Source: Pedobacter rhizosphaerae (GTDB taxonomy: Bacteria > Bacteroidota > Bacteroidia > Sphingobacteriales > Sphingobacteriaceae). Taken from it: a DNA stretch of 64,000 nt. The DNA is taken from assembly GCF_900111155.1 (NCBI RefSeq), contig NZ_FOGG01000016.1:59389-123388 (forward strand), given 5' to 3'. The position numbers and the translations under genes are program-made. Of the stretch, positions 53,972 to 62,530 are shown piece after piece; position 1 is the first letter of the stretch, and each line of letters opens with the position of its first letter. Below the pieces are notes generated by a model. It did not search any database and had not been told where the DNA came from. It was given only the letters and a program-made list of their open reading frames with translations.

Positions 53972-54739
53972 CTAGTTAGTTCTCTGTCTGATTGCTTCGT
54001 ACAATATTACTCCTGCGGCCACAGAGACGTTTAAAGACTCAATTTTTCCAGCCATGGGAATTTTAGCCAGATGATCGGCTACCCGAAGCAGTTCATTGGA
54101 AATCCCTTCATCTTCTGATCCCATAACAATTGCGGTTGGTGCGGTATAATCAGGTGCGTAAATTAAATCCTCAGTTTTTTCTGTACAAGCTACAATTTGC
54201 AAACCGCTTTCCTGTAAAAAAAGGCAGGTTTTGTGCAGATTGGAGTGTCTGCAAATTGGAATATTAAATAATGCTCCAGCTGATGTTTTGATTGCATCGG
54301 CATTAATTTGAGCGGCATTTTTTAGTGGAACTACAATGGCGTGCACACCTACACATGCAGCAGTACGTGCAATAGCCCCCATATTTCTAACATCGGTAAC
54401 GCTATCTAAAACTAATACCAATGGCACTTCTCCTTTCTCAAAAATTGCAGGAACGATATCTTCAATATTTTGATAGGTAATCGGTGATATAACAGCGATA
54501 ACGCCCTGATGATTTTTTTGCGACATCCGATTCAATTTTTCAATGGGAACTGAATTGATCGGTATTAATGTATCCTTTAAAAGTGCCTTTAACTCTAAAA
54601 ACAATTCTCCGCCTAAGCCACGTTGAACATATATGGTTTCAATATCCCTGGCAGCTTTAACAGCCTCAATTACGGCTCTGATGCCAAATACGAATTCATT
54701 ATTCTCCTTTACGCGTTGCGGTCTTCTGTGATTATCCAT
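53972..54739 (-). CDS. rlmB: 23S rRNA 2'-O-methyltransferase (RlmB/SpoU family)
   Basis: The 255-residue protein has the SpoU motifs L-D-S-V-T-D-V-R-N-M-G-A-I-A-R-T, V-M-G-S-E-D-E-G-I and I-P-M-A-G-K-I-E-S-L-N-V-S-V-A. It methylates Gm2251 of 23S rRNA in E. coli; the exact site here is inferred. A TACTTTTG element on the minus strand (54757-54764) could be its minus-7 region. Confidence 0.9.
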   Translation of the reverse strand: MDNHRRPQRVKENNEFVFGIRAVIEAVKAARDIETIYVQRGLGGELFLELKALLKDTLIPINSVPIEKLNRMSQKNHQGVIAVISPITYQNIEDIVPAIFEKGEVPLVLVLDSVTDVRNMGAIARTAACVGVHAIVVPLKNAAQINADAIKTSAGALFNIPICRHSNLHKTCLFLQESGLQIVACTEKTEDLIYAPDYTAPTAIVMGSEDEGISNELLRVADHLAKIPMAGKIESLNVSVAAGVILYEAIRQRTN

Positions 54740-54939
54740 GTATTAAAATTGTTAGGCAAAAGTATTTAAATAAATCTAGTACCCATAATCGGAGAACTGC
54801 TTATTAACATTTATTTGTTCAAAAATTTCTGAGAATTTCAAAAGGGCGAAAATTTTAATTGAATTCTGCTTCAACTTGTTAACAAAGAGCTAGTAACTAA
54901 TTAAATTAATAGGCAAAACTTTTGACTACTTTTGTAGCT

Positions 54940-56502
54940 ATGAGTATGGAAAACGAACAAGGCGGAAAAGGCAGCATTACATCTAGAAAAGCACGAATAA
55001 GTAATTCAGTAAGTTCATTAGGTAAACTCCCTCCTCAGGCATTAGATTTGGAAGAGGCAGTTCTTGGGGCTTTAATGCTGGAAAAGGATGCACTGTCGGC
55101 CGTAATCGATATTTTAAAGCCCGAAGTATTTTATCAGGATTCACATCAAAAAATATTTGAAGCCATTCATTTGTTGTTTCAAAAGTCAAAACCGGTTGAT
55201 ATCTTAACGGTAACTACTGAGCTTCGACAGATGGGGGCGCTTGAAATGGTTGGGGGCGCATACTATGTTACGAACTTAACCAATCGCGTGGCTTCTGCCG
55301 CAAACATTGAATTCCATGCGCGTATCATTTCTCAAAAATATATACAACGCGAGTTAATCCGTATTTCCACTGATATTATCAGCAATGCTTACGAAGATAC
55401 TACTGATATTTTCGATTTGCTGGATCATGCTGAGAAAGGACTTTTTGATATTGCACAAAACAACCTCCGTCGCGATACTCAGAAAATGGATGACATTATT
55501 AAACAGTCATTAGCTACGCTTGAAGAGTTAAGAACTAAAACAGATGGTTTAACGGGTGTTCCAACGGGCTTCACCGGCTTAGACCGTATCACAGGTGGTT
55601 GGCAAAAGCAAGATTTGGTAATTATTGCTGCGCGTCCTGCAATGGGGAAAACCGCATTCGTACTTACCTGTGCACGTAATGCAACGGTAGATTTTCAGAA
55701 GCCTTGTGTAGTATTCTCCCTGGAGATGTCATCAGTTCAGCTTGTAAATCGTTTGATTGCCGGGGAAGCAGAAATTGAGCAGGAAAAAATTAGAAAAGGA
55801 AATTTAGCGGAATGGGAATGGCAACAGCTCCATAGTAAAATAGGTAGGTTAACCGAAGCTCCGCTATTAATTGATGATACCCCTGCTTTAAATATCTTTG
55901 AATTTAGAGCAAAATGCCGGAGATTAAAGGCGCAATATGATATCCAGTTGGTTATTGTGGATTACCTTCAGTTAATGCATGGTAAAGGCGAAGGTAAAGG
56001 TGGTGGTAACCGTGAGCAGGAAATCGGTAGTATTTCAAGAGCCTTAAAGTCGGTAGCTAAAGAATTAGACGTTCCGGTTTTAGCACTATCGCAGCTGAGT
56101 CGTGCAGTAGAGAGTAGACCAGGATTACAAGGTAAAAGACCTATGTTGTCCGATTTGCGTGAATCGGGATCTATCGAGCAGGATGCGGATATGGTACTGT
56201 TCTTGTATCGTCCGGAATATTATGGTATTACTGAAGATGAGCAGGGCCGATCTCAGGCAGGTATTGGAGAGGTAATTATCGCAAAACACCGTAACGGTGA
56301 AACTGGTATTGTTCCACTTCGCTTTATTGGTAAGTTTGTGAAGTTTGCCGATTTGGAAGAAGATTTTAGTGCTCCAAATTCATTCGCAGATGACAGCCCT
56401 TCCGCGGGTATGTATCCATCACAAGATTTTGAAAAACAAGGAAATGTAATTATACGTCCTTCTAAAATGGACGATTACAATGATGACGATCCACCGTTTT
56501 AG
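54940..56502 (+). CDS. dnaB: Replicative DNA helicase
   Basis: The 520-residue protein has the DnaB N-terminal domain (L-E-E-A-V-L-G-A-L-M-L) and the RecA-like domain with Walker A A-A-R-P-A-M-G-K-T and F-S-L-E-M-S-S-V-Q-L. It unwinds DNA at the fork. TACTTTTG (54927-54934) lies 5 nt before the ATG at 54940, which rules out the upstream TTG and makes a very short or absent leader likely; the ATG at 54946 is an alternative. No inteins are seen. Confidence 0.96.
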   Translation: MSMENEQGGKGSITSRKARISNSVSSLGKLPPQALDLEEAVLGALMLEKDALSAVIDILKPEVFYQDSHQKIFEAIHLLFQKSKPVDILTVTTELRQMGALEMVGGAYYVTNLTNRVASAANIEFHARIISQKYIQRELIRISTDIISNAYEDTTDIFDLLDHAEKGLFDIAQNNLRRDTQKMDDIIKQSLATLEELRTKTDGLTGVPTGFTGLDRITGGWQKQDLVIIAARPAMGKTAFVLTCARNATVDFQKPCVVFSLEMSSVQLVNRLIAGEAEIEQEKIRKGNLAEWEWQQLHSKIGRLTEAPLLIDDTPALNIFEFRAKCRRLKAQYDIQLVIVDYLQLMHGKGEGKGGGNREQEIGSISRALKSVAKELDVPVLALSQLSRAVESRPGLQGKRPMLSDLRESGSIEQDADMVLFLYRPEYYGITEDEQGRSQAGIGEVIIAKHRNGETGIVPLRFIGKFVKFADLEEDFSAPNSFADDSPSAGMYPSQDFEKQGNVIIRPSKMDDYNDDDPPF

Positions 56503-56508
56503 TAAAAG

Positions 56509-56635
56509 AGGCCGTATCATAAATTAAATTTTCATTCAGATCTGTAACTTTGGGCCTGTCGAAACGCAGTAATAGCGCTGAATAAGGTCCTTCGATAAGC
56601 TCAGGATTGACAATTGATCTTTATGATACAGCTTT
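56509..56635. repeat. Palindromic dispersed element after dnaB
   Basis: Outer arms GCCGTATCATAAA and TTTATGATACAGC (12 of 13 matched) begin near 56511 and end near 56632, followed by six Ts, so it may terminate dnaB. Inside are GCCTGTCGAA and TTCGATAAGCTCAGGA, a degraded copy of the CTTCGACAAGCTCAGG-type repeat. No gene is seen in the 311-bp gap 56503-56813. Confidence 0.65.
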
Positions 56636-56650
56636 TTTGTTATGGGTTAC

Positions 56651-56811
56651 GGGTTGTAAGTTATCGGTCTAAATGTAACTTGAAAAACCTGCATTAAATA
56701 TGCATTTTTATTATAACGGCTAGGATTTAGTTGTTGTAGCCAGTCATTACACAGCCCATGGCTATTGTTAAGCCCCCAGGCACGCAACTCACAACACGCA
56801 ACTTACAACCC
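56651..56811. repeat. Long-spaced palindrome next to chrA
   Basis: GGGTTGTAAGTT (56651-56662) and AACTTACAACCC (56800-56811) are exact 12-bp arms about 137 bp apart; the interior also has ACGCAACTC / ACACGCAACTT echoes near the right arm. Confidence 0.6.
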
Positions 56812-56813
56812 AA

Positions 56814-58031
56814 CTAAAACAGATACCCGATTACTATCCCTGCGAGTACAATAACTGGTGGGCTCACCTTTGTAAAATTCAATAATAAAAAAGTAATCAC
56901 CATAATAAGCAGAAATAACCAATTCAATCCCATGGGGATGAGTAACAATATAAATGCAGCAATAATAAAACCTACACTTACTGCATTGATACCAGAAAGG
57001 CTATAGCGGATTCTGGATATTTTTTTCAGATCGTCCCAAAAGGGAACAATGAAAAGAACCAGAATCAGTCCGGGTAAATTAATCCCGATTACACCGATTA
57101 AACCACCTAAAATCTGTCCCCAAAAACCGTAACCAAAATTTTTCATGCTCAAGGCACCAAGATAACTCGTAAACGAAAAAGTTGGACCCGGCAAGGCCTG
57201 CTGTAGTGCAAAGCCCGATAAAAAGCCCGAAGCATGCAAATAATGCTTCATCTCTACAAACTCCGTATACATCAGCGGTACAAGTACTTGCCCTCCCCCA
57301 AAAACCAATATTCCGTTACGATAAAAATTCTCGAGCAAACGTATTGGCAAACTAAATGGAGAAGTTCTGTTGATTATTGCACCAACCAAAGCAAATAAGA
57401 GCAAGGCTCCCAAAAAATAAATCAGCTTTTTCGGATTAACATTAGAGAATAATTTTACCCTCAACTCCGTTTCTTCCTTAGGTGTTTCAATTGCTGAGGA
57501 GATCATCCCTCCTACTAAAATAGCCAAAGGAAACACATAGGCGTTTTTTAATACAAATGTGGCAATTACCGCCCCTACAGCAAGAAAGATAGAAACCTGG
57601 GTTTTAAGCACTTTAGCGCCCAGCTTATAAGCCCCATAAGCTACAATCCCTAATGCAATAGGCTGCATATACTCTAAAATATCATTAAACTTCTGCTTTT
57701 GATCTAACATCGCATAGCTGATTGCAGCAAAAGTCATGATTGCAGCCGTAGGGAAAATCCAGATCAGAAAAGTAAGAATAGCCAGCTTAAGCTTTCCTAC
57801 TTTCCAGGCTATACCAACCAGGGTTTGTGTGGAAGCTGGCCCAGGTAAAACCTGTGCCAACGCATTTAACTCTAACAGTTCCTCCTCAGAGATAAACTTG
57901 GTAGATTGAACAAAGTATTTCAGTAACAAGGCCAGGTGTGCCTGGGCCCCACCAAAAGAAGTAAATGTAAAGAAAACAACGTTTCTGATGAAAAGTAATT
58001 GTTTTTTAGCAGAGATGGGTTTCGTTTGCAT
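56814..58031 (-). CDS. chrA: Chromate transporter (CHR family)
   Basis: The 405-residue membrane protein has two homologous CHR halves: the first with F-T-F-T-S-F-G-G-A-Q-A-H and L-A-Q-V-L-P-G-P-A-S-T-Q-T, the second with G-G-G-Q-V-L-V-P-L-M and A-L-Q-Q-A-L-P-G-P-T-F-S-F. Family members export chromate. It is transcribed after the TPR gene with an 8-nt gap. Confidence 0.93.
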   Translation of the reverse strand: MQTKPISAKKQLLFIRNVVFFTFTSFGGAQAHLALLLKYFVQSTKFISEEELLELNALAQVLPGPASTQTLVGIAWKVGKLKLAILTFLIWIFPTAAIMTFAAISYAMLDQKQKFNDILEYMQPIALGIVAYGAYKLGAKVLKTQVSIFLAVGAVIATFVLKNAYVFPLAILVGGMISSAIETPKEETELRVKLFSNVNPKKLIYFLGALLLFALVGAIINRTSPFSLPIRLLENFYRNGILVFGGGQVLVPLMYTEFVEMKHYLHASGFLSGFALQQALPGPTFSFTSYLGALSMKNFGYGFWGQILGGLIGVIGINLPGLILVLFIVPFWDDLKKISRIRYSLSGINAVSVGFIIAAFILLLIPMGLNWLFLLIMVITFLLLNFTKVSPPVIVLAGIVIGYLF

Positions 58032-58039
58032 GATTAGGA

Positions 58040-58375
58040 TTAATCGTCTTCGTAATCTAATCCTGAAGCACTGTTAAAGGCTCCCTGAAGCTCTGAAAAT
58101 GCATGCATGTCTCTTTTACTCCTGGCCACTTCCATTCCCTTCTGATAGATAGCAATAGCTTTCTCCTTATCTCCGTCTTTTTCGTAAAGTTTGCCCAAAT
58201 GATAGTAAGTTCCTACATAATCCGGATGTTTATCCGTTAGTTGCAGGTAAAAAGAATAGGCATTCTCTTTATCGTTTGCATTGTTATACTCTGTGGCTAA
58301 GGCATATAGGATAAAAGGATCATTCGGTTCTGATTCTAAAAATTCTAATAACTTGCTTATACGGGTTGATGACAT
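58040..58375 (-). CDS. Small TPR-repeat protein
   Basis: The 111-residue protein consists of about three TPR motifs (A-L-A-T-E-Y-N-N-A, Y-Y-H-L-G-K-L-Y-E-K-D-G-D-K-E-K-A-I-A-I-Y-Q-K-G) and an acidic tail. It has no signal peptide and is probably a scaffold. It is the first gene of the unit with chrA. Confidence 0.82.
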   Translation of the reverse strand: MSSTRISKLLEFLESEPNDPFILYALATEYNNANDKENAYSFYLQLTDKHPDYVGTYYHLGKLYEKDGDKEKAIAIYQKGMEVARSKRDMHAFSELQGAFNSASGLDYEDD

Positions 58376-58438
58376 TTTATTTCCTTGCTTTTTTAATTAA
58401 ATTTGCAGAAAGACCTTATATATTTAAACCTAATACAT

Positions 58439-59176
58439 ATGAAAATATTAGTTTGTATCAGTAACGTGCCCGACACGACGACAAAAATAACTTTTACCAA
58501 CGATAATACCGAATTCAATACAGCAGGTGTACAGTATATTGTTAATCCTTATGATGAAATCGCTTTGGCAAGGGCCATTGAATTAACTGAGGGTGGCAAA
58601 GGAACAGTAACCGTAATCAATGTTGGTGAGGCTGCTACTGATCCAACCATTAGAAAAGCACTGGCTATTGGTGCTGACGATGCTGTTCGTGTTAATGCGG
58701 CACCTCGTGATGCTTATTTCGTAGCCAAGCAAATTGCAGAATATGCAAAAGATAAAGATTTCAATATCATTTTAACAGGACGTGAGTCTATCGACTATAA
58801 TGGTAACCAGGTTGCGGCTATGATTGGAGAGTTTTTAGATATCCCATCAATTTCTATTATTAAGAAATTAGATGTAGATGGCGATTCTGCAACTGTTGAA
58901 AGAGAAATTGAAGGCGGTAAAGAGGTGGTAACCGTATCTGGAAAATTTGTTGCGAGCTGTGCAGAAGGCGTTGCTGAGCCTAAAATTCCAAACATGCGAG
59001 GTATCATGAGTGCAAGAACTAAACCGCTTAACGTGGTAGAAGCTGTTGATATAGAAGCGGTAACGAAAGTAACTAAGTTTGAAACCCCTGCCCCACGTGG
59101 TACGGTGAAACTTATTTCTGCGGATCAGCCTGAGCAATTAATCAGCTTATTGCATAGTGAAGCTAAAGTAATCTAA
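58439..59176 (+). CDS. etfB: Electron transfer flavoprotein, beta subunit
   Basis: The 245-residue protein starts M-K-I-L-V-C-I-S-N-V-P-D-T-T and contains V-N-P-Y-D-E-I-A-L-A-R-A-I-E and G-R-E-S-I-D-Y-N-G-N-Q-V. EtfB pairs with EtfA to carry electrons from acyl-CoA dehydrogenases. The ATG at 58439 is chosen since the upstream frame crosses a TAAATTTG element (58398-58405). etfA follows after 114 nt. Confidence 0.95.
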   Translation: MKILVCISNVPDTTTKITFTNDNTEFNTAGVQYIVNPYDEIALARAIELTEGGKGTVTVINVGEAATDPTIRKALAIGADDAVRVNAAPRDAYFVAKQIAEYAKDKDFNIILTGRESIDYNGNQVAAMIGEFLDIPSISIIKKLDVDGDSATVEREIEGGKEVVTVSGKFVASCAEGVAEPKIPNMRGIMSARTKPLNVVEAVDIEAVTKVTKFETPAPRGTVKLISADQPEQLISLLHSEAKVI

Positions 59177-59290
59177 TGCCATCCGGGCGATATTAAATAT
59201 TAGCACAGGAAACAATTAATAAAGGATTTATATATCGGATAATTTATTCCATTAAGAAGAGGAAATTTCCGGTTAGAAAAAAATAAATAT

Positions 59291-60259
59291 ATGTCAGTAT
59301 TAGTATATGTAGAACAAGCCGAAGGTAAATTTAAAAAATCAGTTTTCGAAGCTGTTTCTTATGCAAAAGCGATCGCAGATCAAAAATCAACCAACTTAAC
59401 TGCCATTTCTATTGGCGACGTTGCAGAAGCCGAATTAAAAGAATTAGGTAAGTATGGTGCCGCTAAAGTATTAAATGTAAGCACAGATCAGTTAAAAACC
59501 TTTGTTAATCAAGCTTATGCAAGTGTAATTGCAGCAGCCGCAGAGAAAGAAGGCGCTGATGTTGTGGTGCTTTCAAATTCATTTTCGGGTAAAGGCCTTG
59601 CTCCCCGCATTGCTGTAAAATTAAAAGCAGGCTTAGCTGATGGTGCGGTAGAATTGCCAAGTACAGACGGAAAATTTTCTGTTAAAAAGACTGCATTCTC
59701 AGGAAAAGCATTTGCCATTACCGAATTAACTTCAGCCATTAAAGTGATCGCTTTAAATCCAAATGCATTTGGCGTAAAAGAAAATGCTACGGATGCAAGC
59801 ATTGAGAATTTTGCTGCAGATGTTAAACAATCAGATTTAGGAACTGTTATTAAGGATATTGTTAGGGCAACGGATAAAGTTTCTCTTCCAGATGCAGAAT
59901 TGGTAGTATCTGCTGGCAGAGGTTTGAAGGGACCAGAAAACTGGGGCATGATTGAAGAATTAGCTGGTTTACTGGGAGCTGCAACAGCTTGCTCTAAGCC
60001 TGTTAGTGATGCAGACTGGAGACCGCATTCAGAACACGTTGGTCAAACCGGAATTGCTATCAGCCCTAATTTGTATATTGCTATTGGTATTTCTGGCGCT
60101 ATCCAGCATTTGGCTGGTGTAAGTTCATCAAAAGTAATTGTGGTAATCAATAAAGACCCTGAGGCACCATTCTTTAAAGTAGCCGATTATGGTATTGTTG
60201 GTGATGCTTTTGAAGTAGTACCTAAATTAATCGAAGCTTTAAAAGCACACAAAGGATAA
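59291..60259 (+). CDS. etfA: Electron transfer flavoprotein, alpha subunit
   Basis: The 322-residue protein has the C-terminal FAD-binding signature G-R-G-L-K-G-P-E-N-W, S-D-A-D-W-R-P-H-S-E-H-V-G-Q-T-G and Y-I-A-I-G-I-S-G-A-I-Q-H. With EtfB it forms the FAD-containing ETF heterodimer. A REP-like element lies between it and the next gene. Confidence 0.96.
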   Translation: MSVLVYVEQAEGKFKKSVFEAVSYAKAIADQKSTNLTAISIGDVAEAELKELGKYGAAKVLNVSTDQLKTFVNQAYASVIAAAAEKEGADVVVLSNSFSGKGLAPRIAVKLKAGLADGAVELPSTDGKFSVKKTAFSGKAFAITELTSAIKVIALNPNAFGVKENATDASIENFAADVKQSDLGTVIKDIVRATDKVSLPDAELVVSAGRGLKGPENWGMIEELAGLLGAATACSKPVSDADWRPHSEHVGQTGIAISPNLYIAIGISGAIQHLAGVSSSKVIVVINKDPEAPFFKVADYGIVGDAFEVVPKLIEALKAHKG

Positions 60260-60264
60260 ATTTT

Positions 60265-60320
60265 GTCATCCTGAGCCTGTCGGAGGATGGAAAAACATAT
60301 TTCGACAAGCTCAACATGAC
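60265..60320. repeat. REP-like element downstream of etfA
   Basis: GTCATCCTGAGCCTGTCGGA (60265-60284) and TTCGACAAGCTCAACATGAC (60301-60320) are imperfect inverted arms (16 of 20 matching). The ATG at 60316 is inside it, which argues against its use as a start. Confidence 0.75.
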
Positions 60321-60330
60321 ATCAGCAAAT

Positions 60331-60945
60331 ATGAAAAAAGTAAAGCTAGATATTGTAGGTTTATCTTACAGCCAAACGCAATCGGGAGCATATGCATTGG
60401 TTTTAGGTGAAGTGAATGGACGCAGACGTTTACCCATCATCATTGGTGCGTTTGAGGCGCAGGCCATTGCAATTGAGATCGAAAAAATGACTCCCAGTAG
60501 GCCACTTACACATGATTTGTTTAAATCAATGGCTGAAACCTTTCATATTACCGTACAAGAGATAATTATCTACAACCTGGTGGATGGTGTATTTTATGCC
60601 AAACTGATCTGCAGTGATGGAAAAAACACTCATGAAATTGATGCCAGAACTTCTGATGCCATAGCCATTGCAGTTAGATTTAACTCGATGATCTATACAT
60701 ACGAGTTTATTTTGGCCTCAGCAGGTATAGTGATTGAAGGAAACGATTTTCTTTTCTTAGAAAATATGGATTCCATCGCAAAGGAACCCGATACAGAAAG
60801 TATAAGCTCGACAAGCAAACAGCAAGGGTTCTCAGATCTGTCGTTAGAAGAACTGCAACAAAAACTTCAAGAAGCCATTGCAGACGAAGCTTATGAAAAG
60901 GCTGCACGCTTAAGAGATGAGCTGAATAAAAGAAACGCTAAATAA
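60331..60945 (+). CDS. Bifunctional nuclease-domain protein with UVR motif
   Basis: The 204-residue protein has a DUF151 bifunctional nuclease domain (G-R-R-R-L-P-I-I-I-G-A-F-E-A-Q-A-I-A and R-T-S-D-A-I-A-I-A-V-R) followed by a UvrB/C-type motif near 170-200 (L-Q-E-A-I-A-D-E-A-Y-E-K-A-A-R-L-R-D-E-L). Family members have been linked to DNase/RNase activity, but the bacterial role is poorly known. The ATG at 60331 is preferred to 60316, which lies within a repeat. Confidence 0.88.
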   Translation: MKKVKLDIVGLSYSQTQSGAYALVLGEVNGRRRLPIIIGAFEAQAIAIEIEKMTPSRPLTHDLFKSMAETFHITVQEIIIYNLVDGVFYAKLICSDGKNTHEIDARTSDAIAIAVRFNSMIYTYEFILASAGIVIEGNDFLFLENMDSIAKEPDTESISSTSKQQGFSDLSLEELQQKLQEAIADEAYEKAARLRDELNKRNAK

Positions 60946-61015
60946 ATTAGGGAAATTGAAAATAAACAGCTTGTTTTTGATCAAAACCCAACAGAATTTA
61001 GATTAAAATTATCAT

Positions 61016-61050
61016 AACCCAAATTGTTTAAAATAATTTGGGTTTATTTT
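61016..61050 (+). terminator. Intrinsic terminator after the nuclease-domain gene
   Basis: AACCCAAATT (61016-61025) and AATTTGGGTT (61035-61044) are exact 10-bp arms with a 9-nt loop, followed by T-rich sequence. Confidence 0.8.
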
Positions 61051-61116
61051 TAGCGTATTTTTTCAAATAGTACTATATTCAACCTTTTACTATAAAAATC
61101 AAACTAAACTATTATT

Positions 61117-62502
61117 ATGAACGTTAAGTTTCGCTTAACTCTGATGAGCTTCATGCAATTTTTTGTATGGGCTGCATGGTTGATTACAATTGCAAATTAC
61201 TGGTTTGGAACCAAACAATGGGCAGGTGCCGATTTTGGAATCATATTCTCTACAATGGGTATCGCATCCTTGTTTATGCCTACACTCACCGGAATTTTAG
61301 CTGACAAATGGATAAATGCAGAGAAACTATACGGTATTTTACATCTGTTATATGCTGTAGTGATGTTTTATCTGCCACAGGTAAATGATCCGCACACCTT
61401 TTTTTGGGTGATACTGGTAGCCATGTGCTTTTACATGCCAACCATTGCATTAAGTAATTCCATTAGTTACACCACACTGAAAAATAGTGAGTTTGATGTA
61501 GTAAAAGATTTTCCTCCTATTAGAGTATGGGGGACTATCGGCTTTATTGTAGCCATGTGGATTACCAATTTAACAGGAAATAAGGCTAGTGCAAATCAGT
61601 TTTATATAGCCGGCGTAAGTGCCTTAGCTTTAGGCTTATATTCTTTTACATTACCTGCATGTAAGCCCTCAAAATTAATAAGCGATAAGACGACTTTTGT
61701 ACAAAAATTTGGTTTAGAAGCATTCAAGCTATTTTCAGATTATAAAATGGCCTTATTTTTCATCTTTTCTATGTTTTTAGGAGGCGCCTTACAGCTAACC
61801 AATGCTTATGGAGATGTTTTCTTAGATGAATTTAAAATGTTCCCGAAATACGCTGACTTATACGTAGTTAAGCGATCTACATTAATTCTTTCTATTTCTC
61901 AAATCTCAGAAACCCTGTTTATTTTGGCCATTCCCTTCTTTTTAAAGCGGTTTGGAATTAAGAAAGTAATGGTTATCGCCATGACGGCATGGGTATTGAG
62001 ATTTGGCTTATTTGCATTTGGAAACCCTGCAGATGGGTTATGGATGATTATTTTAAGTTGCATTGTTTACGGAATGGCCTTCGACTTCTTCAATATTTCA
62101 GGTTCACTATTCGTAGAGACATCAACCACTCCTAAAACACGTTCATCGGCACAGGGTTTATTTATGATGATGACCAATGGTTTTGGTGCCGTTTTTGGAA
62201 GCTTAGTGTCCGGTTGGATGATTGATAGATTCTTTACCAAGGCATATACCAATATTCAGGCAACAGCAGAATTAGTAGGTTCTCAGCCCAATGATCAGCA
62301 CCTTTTAACCTTCTTAAGCAATAAAGGCATAAATGTACTAGCCAATGGCGATTTAAGCCGCGCAATTGACGTAAAGGACTGGCATAGCATCTGGCTCTCT
62401 TTCACCATTTATGCACTAATTATAACTGTACTCTTTGCCTTGATGTTTAAGCATAAACATACCCGAGCAGAACAAAAAGCAATCGAAGCCATCAACCATT
62501 AA
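61117..62502 (+). CDS. Nucleoside permease, NupG-like MFS transporter
   Basis: The 461-residue protein has about 12 membrane helices and the NupG/XapB-type opening M-N-V-K-F-R-L-T-L-M-S-F-M-Q-F-F-V-W-A-A-W with F-S-T-M-G-I-A-S-L-F-M-P and P-P-I-R-V-W-G-T-I-G-F. It probably takes up nucleosides with protons. It is separated by a terminator from the upstream gene and runs into the DUF3667 gene 28 nt downstream. Confidence 0.87.
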   Translation: MNVKFRLTLMSFMQFFVWAAWLITIANYWFGTKQWAGADFGIIFSTMGIASLFMPTLTGILADKWINAEKLYGILHLLYAVVMFYLPQVNDPHTFFWVILVAMCFYMPTIALSNSISYTTLKNSEFDVVKDFPPIRVWGTIGFIVAMWITNLTGNKASANQFYIAGVSALALGLYSFTLPACKPSKLISDKTTFVQKFGLEAFKLFSDYKMALFFIFSMFLGGALQLTNAYGDVFLDEFKMFPKYADLYVVKRSTLILSISQISETLFILAIPFFLKRFGIKKVMVIAMTAWVLRFGLFAFGNPADGLWMIILSCIVYGMAFDFFNISGSLFVETSTTPKTRSSAQGLFMMMTNGFGAVFGSLVSGWMIDRFFTKAYTNIQATAELVGSQPNDQHLLTFLSNKGINVLANGDLSRAIDVKDWHSIWLSFTIYALIITVLFALMFKHKHTRAEQKAIEAINH

Positions 62503-62530
62503 AAAATAACTTATCTCAATTAATCTCCCT

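Noticed and set aside
54740..54939. Replication origin near dnaB
   Set aside because: No cluster of DnaA-box-like sequences is seen and no dnaA or dnaN gene is present.
56503..56813. Hidden small gene in the 311-bp gap after dnaB
   Set aside because: Only inverted repeats are seen; no frame of useful length with a plausible start was found.
59515..59949. 144-codon open frame on the minus strand inside etfA
   Set aside because: etfA is clearly real over this stretch, and the reverse frame shows no motif or start context.
60316..60330. Earlier ATG for the nuclease-domain gene
   Set aside because: It lies inside a REP-like inverted repeat, and the conserved protein starts at 60331.
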